A DNA stretch of 16,393 nt from a bacterium (GTDB lineage: Bacteria > Bdellovibrionota_C > UBA2361 > OMII01), in contig JAFMIS010000015.1 of the NCBI GenBank assembly GCA_017853915.1, positions 1 through 16,393 on the forward strand, given 5' to 3'. Under the pieces are notes generated by a model that saw only the letters and a list, made by a program, of their open reading frames with translations, did no database searches and was not told the origin of the DNA. Each line of letters starts with the position of its first letter. Position 1 is the first letter of the stretch. Below, piece by piece: positions 1-10,900 of this stretch. Position numbers and translations under genes: made by a program.

Positions 1-2
1 CG

Positions 3-1916
3 CCATCAAGAGACGTTCTTTCCCAATTTATTGGCGATTTCGTCAAACTCTCCAGCACCATCGAAAATGGACAAACGTTTCTGCCTCTTCTTGCTGAGGC
101 GTGTGTTCGACTGGAGGGATTTAAGGTGGACTCAACCACTGAGGCCCACATCGCGCTGATTCCGAATATCCTTCTCACAGGCGACCTCTCGGATGTTCAC
201 GCGGCATGCCTGGTTGGAGCCTCCCCACGCTTAGCGAGAAAGCTCGTTGAGACACTGACCCCCTCTCAGTCCGTGGCACAACTCGAACATTCATTGGCGA
301 TAGTCAAACTTTCGTATGGCTCAATCAACGCGGAAGCGCGTCAATTACTGTGGCCGCGAGTTAAGGAGCTTTCGAATCACCCCTCCATTCGAATATTTAA
401 CCTCGCCCTTCAAGCGGCCGCTCTTTTCACCGAATTCAGAAACGAGCAGATATCTCTTGCTCAGCAATCTCTCAAGCGAGGATTTGACCTCAAAGAAGCA
501 GCGGATAGAGACGCAATCGTATCCAGCTCCTTTGAGGTGCTGTACTCAGCCCGATTGGCGAAAGATTGCTCGCGTTTCATTCCGACTATTATTCGCGCTC
601 TCCGCGGGGGGACCGCTCGTGAGGCAGCTATTCGGTTATCTTCTCAGTGTTCCACCATTGAGCCAGAACTACTAACACTCCTACGCGGATCGCAGTCTGA
701 AGCAGTACAAAGATCGGCCTTGGAGGCGTTATCGAGTCTACCGAGCCTGACCAAAGCGGCTCTACCGGCCATCCTTGAGTCCATACCGCACGAGCAGCTG
801 CAAGGTGCCGCGGAACGGGCGTTGCGTCGCCTCGGCGCTTCTGGAGCTCAAAGCATACGACGCTCGCTCCCAAAAGTCGGGGCCAAAACTCGAGGTGTAT
901 TACTGAGTGTATTAGCGACGACTGGCTCAGCAACCCGTTCCGAGCTGGCTGAACTAGCGTCCTCACTTCCTACAACCGATTGCGGCTTCTGCGCTGCACA
1001 CAGCTCGGCGTTCTGCGCAATCGCGCGTATCCCAGAGATCCCAGACACAACAAACTCTCAGTTAGTCCAAACTCTCGATCGATGCATGCCAAACCTTGGT
1101 CCCGATGCGGTACGCGAGATTACCGTCTGCGCCCCGGATACAGCGCGTCGAGCTACTCAAGGTGTCGTCGGACTACTCTCAGAGGATCGACCATCGGAAA
1201 CTATTAAAGCTATTATTGAGCTAATGTTTTCATCTCTTTCTTCGACTAAAGAATCAGAATCTCTGATACTCGCCCTGCTCGACAGCGCGGCTCCATCCGC
1301 GCGTCTCGCGTTACTCTCGCGCCTCTCAGGTGAGGTCGCGTTATCAACTATCATCAAGGAGAAGCTTCGCGCGATTATATCATCAAGCTCAAAGGGATCC
1401 CCTACGTTCTTCGCAGCCAGTGAGATTCTCGCGAACAGTGGTGACGCGACAGACGACTGGCGTCCTTTTGTTAAGGACAGTATCCGCATGATGGGTCATA
1501 ACGAATACACGCGCGAAGTTCGAGCCGTTCTATCAAAACTCTCGCCAGCGATCGTCTTACCCGAAGTCAGTTCAGCTCTCGATTCGGACGACCCAGATAC
1601 CCTGGTGGGCGGCGTCCTCGTGGGGGCATGCCTAGGACCGCGAGCGATTCCGATCGTATCGAAAGTGTGGCACCTGAGAGAGCACCGATTGCCATCGGTT
1701 CGTTATGCCGCGACCCTGGCCTTGCTGGAGATCAACCCCCTAACCCCGGAACTTAGCCATTTTGTCGAGCGGATTCTGGTCAATAGATACTTCCCCTTAG
1801 CGGCTGGAATTCCCATAAAATGGGCACAAACGGTCGCCGTTGTTGACCTCAACAAGGCCTCGTTCGGCAGTCTCCGCACTGTTCGCCTGGAGGGACTCCT
1901 TTCAGCTCCCTGGTGA
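3..1916 (+). CDS. HEAT-repeat-like alpha-helical protein, 5' end outside the window
   Basis: I do not recognise a specific family. The protein is almost entirely predicted alpha-helix, built from successive Leu/Ala/Ser-rich helical pairs with short turns, as in HEAT or PBS-lyase-type repeats. The clearest repeats lie between about positions 590 and 960 and again at 1560-1760 (residues such as SVRYAATLALLEI). I see no membrane segment, signal peptide or catalytic motif. The frame is open without a stop to the left edge, and the 41 codons before the GTG at 126 read as similar helical protein, so I treat the gene as truncated with 637 codons visible. However, GGAGGG at 113-118 lies 7 nt before that GTG, so a 596-residue protein starting at 126 is possible. 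The glucan synthase frame follows 53 bp downstream on the same strand, which suggests but does not prove cotranscription. HEAT repeats usually mediate protein-protein contacts; any link to glucan synthesis is inference. Confidence 0.8.
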   Translation, partial: PSRDVLSQFIGDFVKLSSTIENGQTFLPLLAEACVRLEGFKVDSTTEAHIALIPNILLTGDLSDVHAACLVGASPRLARKLVETLTPSQSVAQLEHSLAIVKLSYGSINAEARQLLWPRVKELSNHPSIRIFNLALQAAALFTEFRNEQISLAQQSLKRGFDLKEAADRDAIVSSSFEVLYSARLAKDCSRFIPTIIRALRGGTAREAAIRLSSQCSTIEPELLTLLRGSQSEAVQRSALEALSSLPSLTKAALPAILESIPHEQLQGAAERALRRLGASGAQSIRRSLPKVGAKTRGVLLSVLATTGSATRSELAELASSLPTTDCGFCAAHSSAFCAIARIPEIPDTTNSQLVQTLDRCMPNLGPDAVREITVCAPDTARRATQGVVGLLSEDRPSETIKAIIELMFSSLSSTKESESLILALLDSAAPSARLALLSRLSGEVALSTIIKEKLRAIISSSSKGSPTFFAASEILANSGDATDDWRPFVKDSIRMMGHNEYTREVRAVLSKLSPAIVLPEVSSALDSDDPDTLVGGVLVGACLGPRAIPIVSKVWHLREHRLPSVRYAATLALLEINPLTPELSHFVERILVNRYFPLAAGIPIKWAQTVAVVDLNKASFGSLRTVRLEGLLSAPW

Positions 1917-1969
1917 CACCGGTATTCCGCATGAAAACAAGGTGTTAGGGGTTACTTGTCAGGACCAAG

Positions 1970-4900
1970 TTGTGTATACTCGGGCACACTGAATCCCCGA
2001 CGCGACTCGCGTGGCGACGTCTCCGCCTCACGAGTTACGACAGGGCCAACAAAAAGGCGGTTCTCAGAGTGACTCTCGCTACGCTTACCTTATTCACAGG
2101 ATTGAAAACTCGAATTCTCAAACTCGGATGGAGCCGTGGTGCATTTCAGCGCGACGCTACCTCAGCGAGCCCGTGGCGTTCGCAAGTATTCTCGCGTGAG
2201 GCTCTTGAAGAGTTGGCGATTCAGATCGCGGAAATACACCGGGATTCAATCGGTAAGGTCAATTCTTCTCGTGTACTGCGAAGTTATCGTTCGAATCGAG
2301 CGACACTCAAGAGAGTGTACCTACGCTTAGCTGAAGCGGCGCACCAAGGCGAAACGTTAACGGCCGGTGCCGAGTGGCTGCTTGATAACTATCATCTCGT
2401 GGAGCGGCATGCAGCGCAGATAAAAAAATATCTACCGAGGAGCTTTTATCGCACCCTGCCTAAGCTGACTCGCGGTGATCTACAAGGGCTTCCCCGTGTG
2501 TACCATCTGGCTCTTGAGTTTGTGACACACACGGATAGCTCTCTGGATGCCCAGCTCGCTACCGCTTTTATCCACGCTTACCAGACCAAGTTAGAGCTCT
2601 CATCTGGAGAACTCTGGGCATTTCCTATCATGTTGCGCCTCGCGCTTCTTGAGAGCCTACGACACCTCACAGTTGAAGCGGAACAAGAACTCTTGGCTCG
2701 CCGTGAAGTATTCTCGCTCGTCGATCAGGTTGTGGGCGACGAATCACGAACAGGCACAGAGATCATGGTCGAGCTCGCTCGCCGGATCAATGAACGTGAG
2801 ACATTCCTTCAGCACGGAGCGCTTGAACTGTTGAAACGCTTGCGCGGTCGAGGCCGCAAGGCGTTCATGGCTCTGCAGTTTTTAGAGGAAAAGCTTCGTG
2901 AGCGCGGACTCGATCCAGAGGGTCTGCTGCGCGCGGAGGATCACCACCAGGCCGCCCGCCAGATATCCGTGGGGAATACTCTCACGTCGCTCAACGCCGT
3001 CGACCAAATGAATTGGCGTGAGTGGTTCGAGGGAGTCAGTCTTGCAGATCGGACGTTAAGACAAGATCCAGCCGGATTATACCTGCAGAGCGACTTCACT
3101 ACGCGCGATAACATGCGCCATGAAGTAGAGACTATCGCCAAGCGCCTGCGGCGCACTGACTCGCAGGTCGCGGCGGTCACGATTACATGCGCAGAGGAAG
3201 CGGCACGAGTTAATCCAGGCTCTGATGATTCATCTCTTGTGCAAAAACATGTTGGACACTTCCTGATTGGAGAGGGGCGCGGCACGCTTGAAGCTAAGCT
3301 CGGATACACTCCTCCCCTCCATACTCGGGCACAACGATTTCTGACTCGCCACGCCCTCGCGACCTATTTGGGCTCGATGTTTTTACTCACTACTATGCTC
3401 GTGGGGTACGTATGCCTCTTATCAGAGTGGGCTGAGGCATCACCTGTAGTGGTTGGAATTACGCTCCTCGTCACGGCGCTCCCAGTATCGGAGCTCGCCT
3501 CCAGCTTGGTGCAGTATCTTGTATCTCGCTGGGTAAAGCCCCGCCCCCTGCCAAAACTAAACAGTGATGGGCCCGTCGCGTCAGACGCCAAAACTCTGGT
3601 TGTGGTTCACACGATCTTCAGCTCGACCAGCTCCATTCAGCGAGCAATCGATGGTTTGGAGGTTCGGTTCTTAGGCAATGACGATCCCGCCTTTCTCTAT
3701 GTCCTCATGGCGGATTTACCCGATTCGCGGTCCGAACATAGCCAGGGTGACGAGGAGATAATTCGTCTCGCGGCAGAGGGTATCGAGACCCTGAATCGCA
3801 GACACGGACAGGGGCACGATAAGAGATTCTTACTATTCTTCCGGTCACGCGTGTGGAATCCGAGCGAGGGCGTGTGGATGGCGTGGGAACGCAAGCGTGG
3901 AAAGATTGAAGAACTCAATCGCCTACTCTTGGGCGACACCAATACAAGCCTACACCTACACGTCGGAAAGCTAACCCAACTCTCAGGGGTTCGGTATGTC
4001 ATAACACTGGACAGCGACTCTCAATTATCGCGCGATGTCGCCAAAAAGCTCGTGGCGACGATCTCCCATCCGATGAATCGCCCTCACATTGATCCCTCCG
4101 TCAATCGTGTGACGAAGGGGTATGCTTTCATCCAGCCGCGGGTCACGATCTCTCTCACGTCCGCCACAAACTCATTTTTTTCGAGACTCTTCTCTGGCCA
4201 AGCTGGGCTTGATCCCTACACCAATGTGGTCTCCGAAGTGTATCAAGACCTATTTGGAGAGGGTTCGTTTTGGGGAAAGGGTATTTACGATGTCTACGCG
4301 TTCGAGCATGTGCTTCACAATCGCGTACCCGAAAACTCGCTCCTGAGTCATGATCTTTTTGAGGGATCTTTCGCTCGTGTAGCGCTAGCTTCGGATATTG
4401 AGCTTTATGATGACTTCCCTTCACGGTACATGGCCTACTCGAAGCGCTTGCACCGTTGGGTGCGTGGAGACTGGCAGCTACTACCATGGCTGATGCCTCG
4501 AGTTCCGACGAAGACTGGCAAGCAACGTAGTCAATTAACATGGCTCTCGTGGTGGAAGATGTTTGATAATCTTCGCCGAAGCTTAGTACCACCGGCCTCC
4601 TTAGCCGCACTCCTGGGAGGCTGGCTATTTCTTCCCGGCGGACCTCTCGTGTGGACAGTGATCAACCTTTTGGTTATCTCCTTCCCTGTGTTCACGGGGC
4701 TTGCGGCAGTGTTTGCCCTCCCCTCAGTGGGAATATCGCTGGGAGGATTCCTGGGCGATGTTGGTAGGGACATCTGGCGTAGCTGTATCCGTTCGGCCAT
4801 GGCGGTCGCGTTTTTACCCCATCAGGCGGCACTCATGCTGCACGCGATTGGGACAACTCTCTTCCGTGTCCTGATAAGCAAGAAGCACCTTCTGGAGTGG

Positions 4901-7900
4901 GAACCCGCTGAGAGATCAGAGAAACGAACCAAGAATGAAAAGCGTGATTACTTAAGGCTTTTTATTCCGACGATGACGATTGTAGCATGCGCGCTTATAG
5001 CGGCGGCTATTCAGGAGCACTCTACCCTATTCTTCTCAGTTCCCTTTGCGCTTATCTGGCTCTCCTCTCCGTGGATCATGACGCGAGCGTCGCAACCATC
5101 GAAAGTTGCGGTCATCGAGCCCGGTCCAGTTGAAAGTCGATATCTCAGGAGTATCGCCTACGATACGTGGAGCTTCTTTAGGACCTTCCTCACACCTGAG
5201 TATCACTACTTGATGCCAGACAACTTACAAGTCACTCCAAAAGAGGTCGTCGCTGAGAGAACTTCCCCGACTAATATCTCACTTTCAATTCTCAGCGTTC
5301 AATCAGCGTACGACCTTGGCTTTATTCCCCTTTCAACCGCGGTCGAAAAGATCTCGAGTGTTATATCCACTCTCTCTTCAATCGAGAAGTACAAAGGGCA
5401 CCTCTTTAACTGGTACGCGATCCGCACTCTGGCCCCTCTCAATCCGCGCTACATATCCACCGTTGATAGCGGAAACATGCTTGGCCATCTCTACACAATT
5501 CTAACTGCACTGGAGCAGTTCGCGCAGACCCCTATCATCGGCACACAACATTTTGATTTCCTCAGGCAGTGCCTCGAAGATTCTCTGTCTGAGAATAACA
5601 TTCCAGCGAGTGATCCACTCCGCTCTGAGCTCGCGTCACTGCGAGACTCTTTGAGAGCGCAGGAATCCGATGGCACACTAGCTCGCGCCACCAATGTGCT
5701 CTCTCGTCTTCCATCTCTTCAGACCGCGCTATCAAGCCATCTGTCGTCTGATAGCCCTGCTAACAATTCTCTGAGTCGCCTGTGCACCGTCCTTGATGAC
5801 TTCAAAGAATGCGAACAGACGCTTTCATGGCTGATTGCACTGCAAGATGTGGCGGCTCTAGCGCGAACTTCTCAACTCCGACACAATACCGACTCTAACC
5901 CCCTGGAGGCCCTTCTTGTTCACAGCATTCAGCTGCTGCAGACTCTTAGTCGATCAACCCTGACGCCCGACCTTGCTCGCTCCGCGTGTGCCGAGCTCGG
6001 CCCTCTGCTTTTAACAGCCGTACCACTGGCTCCTGAGGGGCCCATCGCTGACACCCTGCGCAACCTACAGATCGGCACGGAAAGGGCGCTCAAGGCTCTT
6101 GAGACCTCTCTCTCCGCGGTATCCGCCTCCATTCAACAGGTCAAATCATTAATTACGGAGATGGACTTCTCATTTCTTTACGACGAGGCGCGCAACCTTT
6201 TCACGATTGGCTTCAATGCGGAACACGCCCGCAAGGACCCCAGCTTTTATGACTTACTCGCGTCAGAGGCTCGCCTCCTAAGCTTCTTAGCGGTTGCTCG
6301 AGGTGAGGTTCCACAGAAGCATTGGTTTTCCCTCGGTCGTTCACTGGCTAACACGGCCGGGGGAAAAGCTCTGATCTCATGGAGTGGCACCATGTTTGAG
6401 TACTTGATGCCCTTCATTGTCATGAAGAACTTTCCGACAACTATTTTGGGCAGGACGGGTCGCGCTGTAGTAGGCGCGCAAATTCACTATGGAGCCCGTC
6501 AATCGGCTCCATGGGGTATATCAGAATCAGCGTACAGCGGTGTCGATTTTGAAAAGACCTATCAATATCGCGCTTTTGGAGTTCCAGGCCTGGGCCTCAA
6601 ACGAGGATTATCGGAGGATCTAGTTGTATCTCCGTACTCCACCATGCTCGCCATTGGATTCGCGCCGTCAATTGACGCGGCTATTAGGAACCTCAAGTTC
6701 CTTGAAAGTGAGGGAGCGCGCGGGCGTTTCGGTTTTTATGAAGCCATTGATTATACCCCATCGAGACACACTCGCGCTGAGGGTAAACATATAGTCCAAT
6801 CCTTCTTCGCTCATCACCAGGGCATGTCGCTTGTGAGCATTAATAACGTGATCAACGACGACATTATGTGCGAACGATTTCACCTACAACCGGTCGTTCG
6901 ATCCGCAGAGTTGCTGCTACACGAACGATTCCCGGAGCGCGTGGCCGCAATCGTACCGCATGAGCCTGAACTTGAGATGGTACACCGCGAAGAGGCGGCA
7001 ATCGAGGCGCCCGGGCTCGACATCGTGGCATCTCCGCACACCGCAGCGCCTCGTGTAAGAATTCTATCAAATGGCCGTTACAGTGTTGTGATCGACTCTT
7101 CTGGTGGCGGCTTCAGCACCTTTGATAAATCTATAATGCTCTCGCGGTGGCGTGAGGACCCCACAACGACGGCCTACGGCTCGTTTATTTATATTCACGA
7201 TCCGCGACAACGCAAAACCTGGTCAGCGGCGTATCAACCTACGCGCGCGGAGCCCGATTCGTATGAAGCGATTTTTAGTCCTGGTCGGGCCGAATTCAAG
7301 CGTTTTGACGATCGGGTTTTCGTGCATACAGAGATCACAGTCGCTCCGGAGGACGACGTTGAGCTTCGACGAGTCACTGTCACAAACCTGGGCGACAGGG
7401 AACGGGACCTCGATATCGTTAGTTATGTCGAGCCTGTTCTGAGTGAGAGACGCGCCGACACGGCTCACCCAGCCTTCAATAAACTGTTCGTTCGTGCTGA
7501 GCCCCTACCGGATAACGACGCGATTATATGCTCTCGTCGCCCACGAACTGACCACGAGCAAGAGCTGTATTTCTTCCATCGCGTTACCCTCCGCACGAGT
7601 TATGCCCCTGTCCGTTTCTATACCTCTCGCGCAGACTTTCTCGGGCGTGGACACAGTCAGGTAGCTCCAGCGGCTTTCGAACGGAAGGATCTGCAGAGAA
7701 TTCAAGAAGCCGGAAGTGTTGACCCTCTTGCGTCGCTTGGTTGCACAGTCAAACTTGATCCTGGCCAAAGCGAAACCCTGATATTTGTGTCGGGGGCAGC
7801 TCGAAACCGAAGAGATGCTGAAATTTTAATAGATCGATATCAAGAGTTGATGCATGTAACGCGCGCTTTTGAACTCTCATGGAGCAGAGCGCAAGTCGAG

Positions 7901-10900
7901 CTTCGTAACCACGCGTACACTGCGTCTCAAGCGGATCTCTTTCACCGACTCGCGGGGTGTTTGCTGTATAACGAAGAGAGTGTACGCGGCGCGCCCGAGA
8001 CGATCCAGGAGAACCGACTAAGTCAATCTGGCTTGTGGCGATTCGGCATCTCTGGAGACCTTCCGATACTACTGGTCAAAGTCACTGATTCTCGACAGAC
8101 CCGTATTGTTCAGGAGATCTTGCTTGCGCATCACTTCTTGCGAGAACGCACTCTGGAATTTGATCTCGTCATTCTCCATCAGAGCGCTGGAACCTACATG
8201 CAGCACCTGGCCGAAGATCTTGAGTACACTGTTCGGCTTAGCCCAGCTGGCAGCCTGATAGATAAACGCGGTGGCGTGTTCCTGCGCTCATCCTCTCAGA
8301 TCTCAGAGGCTGAAGCGGCGTTACTTGAGACAGTGGCGCGCGTGGTCGTGGATTGCGAAGTCGGGGGCCTGGCCGAAACCATGAAGAGTCCAGCCTTCGA
8401 ACAGGTCATGGAGATGTCAAAAGGCAAAAGATTTACTCGCTCCCAGCGCTCCGGTCCGGATAAGCCTCTACTCATAGAGACAAACCCTCTGGGCGGATTC
8501 TCACCAACTTCGTATCACTATCATCTGCCCGCCGTGGGAGGCACTCGGCCTCCGCTACCGTGGTCGAATGTGGTTTCCAATCCCTCCTTCGGCTTTATTG
8601 TGACGGAGTCTGGAGGTGGGTACACCTGGTCTCAAAATAGTCGTGAGAACCGCCTCACTTCCTGGTCCAACGACCCAGTGCTTGACGCCCCGAGCGAGGT
8701 CGTCTATCTGCGTAAGACAGAGACTGGCGAGTATTGGTCACTGACTCCCGCTCCTTCGGGAGACGGATTGGAGTACTCAGTCGAGCATGGATTTGGTCTA
8801 TCTACCTTCTCCGTTAATAATTCCGGCATTGAGACCACTCTTACCCTCTCGGGCTCCATGAACGAAAGTGTTAAGTGGTACTCAGTGACTCTCTCGAATC
8901 AAGAGACCCACGATCAGAAGTTGGAGCTCTACTTCTACTGCGATCTAGTCCTCGGAGTGACTCGAGATGATAGCTATCGATTCATCACGAGCTCTTTTGA
9001 CCTCACATCTCAAATTCTCTGCGCCCAGAATTACTACAACAATGAGTTTGCGGGGCGAGTTGTGGCGATTGGCGCGAGCGAGCCAATAGTCAGTTACAGC
9101 GCGTCCAGGCTCGAATTCCTAGGGCGAAACGGCCATGTTGCTACCCCTGCAGTGCTTGAAGCCGGCTCTAGCTCTGGCTTTCTAACCGGCAAGTCAAAGC
9201 CCGTCAGACTTTCTTCAAAGACCGGTGCGGCATTCGATCATGGAAGCGCTCTCCAAGTCAGTGTCGTACTCAAGCCAAGAGAAGAAAAGAACCTGCTCTT
9301 TTTCATATCAGAGCACGCCAACATGGATACCATGCGTCGAGAAGCTCCTCGATACAAGAGCCCTCAGATGCACCGAGTAGAGCTTCAAGGAGTTGAGTCA
9401 TACTGGAAGACTCGCCTTTCAGCTATTCATGTGCGCACTCCAAGCGAGCCCTTTAATATTATGATGAATGGCTGGTTGCTGTATCAAACCATCGCGTGTC
9501 GACTGCTTGGTCGCTCAGCGTTTTATCAAAGTGGTGGCGCACTTGGATTTCGGGATCAGCTTCAGGATTCCCTTGCCCTTCTGCCTACTCACCCAACGCT
9601 CGTGCGCGCTCAGATCCTGACTCACGCGGCTCGACAGTTTAAAGAGGGAGACGTGCAGCACTGGTGGCATCCGCCGACAGGTCGAGGAGTTCGCACGCGG
9701 ATTTCGGACGATCTGCTTTGGCTCCCATATGCGGTGAGTCGCTATATCGAGGCGACCGGTGATCATTCCATTCTCGCCGAAAAGGTGCCCTTCCTTCATG
9801 GAGCCCCTCTCGCTGAGGGTCAGATGGAAACGTACTTCATCCCAGATAGGAATTCCGAGGAGGGAACAATTCTTGAGCACTGTTTACGAGCCTTTGAGGC
9901 TACTAAATCGGTCGGACAACACGGACTACCCTTGATGGGTGCTGGGGATTGGAATGATGGCATGAATGAGGTCGGACGCCACGGCAAGGGAGAAAGCGTG
10001 TGGCTCGCATGGTTCCAGAGCGAGGTGATACGGCGCTTTGCTCCTCTGATTGAGACGCATGGAGAGGTAGACGTCGCGAACGCGCTGCGTGCTCGCGCAA
10101 AGGCCTTGGTAACAGCCACAGAGCATGAGGCGTGGGATGGTAAGTGGTACAGGCGGGCCTTTTATGATGATGGAACCCCTCTTGGAAGCGCGTCGTCCGA
10201 TGAATGCAAGATCGATTCACTCTGTCAGTCATGGGCGGTCATTAGCCAGTCCGCGCAAGCCGACCGCGCCGACACCGCGATGCGCTCAGCCCGTGAAGAG
10301 CTTGTCGATCGCGAAGGAAAGCTGATCAAACTACTCACTCCGGCCTTCGATAAAACAGCCAAAAATCCGGGATACATTAAAGGATATCCCCCAGGCGTGC
10401 GCGAAAATGGCGGACAATACACCCACGCGGCAGCGTGGGTAATTATCGCGACGGCGTTACAGGGGAAGGGATCGGAAGCGTTCGATCTTTTTGACCTGAT
10501 AAATCCGATTAACGCCACGGCAGACTCGGTCGGAGTATCAACATACCAATCCGAGCCTTATGTCATGTGTGGTGACGTATACTCTGAGCCGCCCCTGCGC
10601 GGTCGAGGAGGATGGAGCTGGTATACTGGCTCGTCAGGATGGCTGTATCAAGCGGGTATTGAATATATCCTTGGATTGAAGGTTCATCCGTTAAGCTTCT
10701 CTGTTGATCCCTGCATTCCCTCCTCATGGGAGAGCGCATCATTTACCTATCGTAAAGGAGAGAGATCGTTTGTGGTCGAGATCTCTAATCCCGAGAAACA
10801 CGAGCGTGGTGTTCGATCCGTTGAGATAAATGGAGCACCTGTCAGCGCTCACCAGATCCCTTATGAGGACCCCTCCTATGGGAATGAAGTGAGGATTCGA

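Noticed and set aside
4155..4610. 151-codon frame on the minus strand within the glucan synthase
   Set aside because: It lies opposite the conserved GT84 domain and shows no domain-like composition, so it is a shadow of the real gene.
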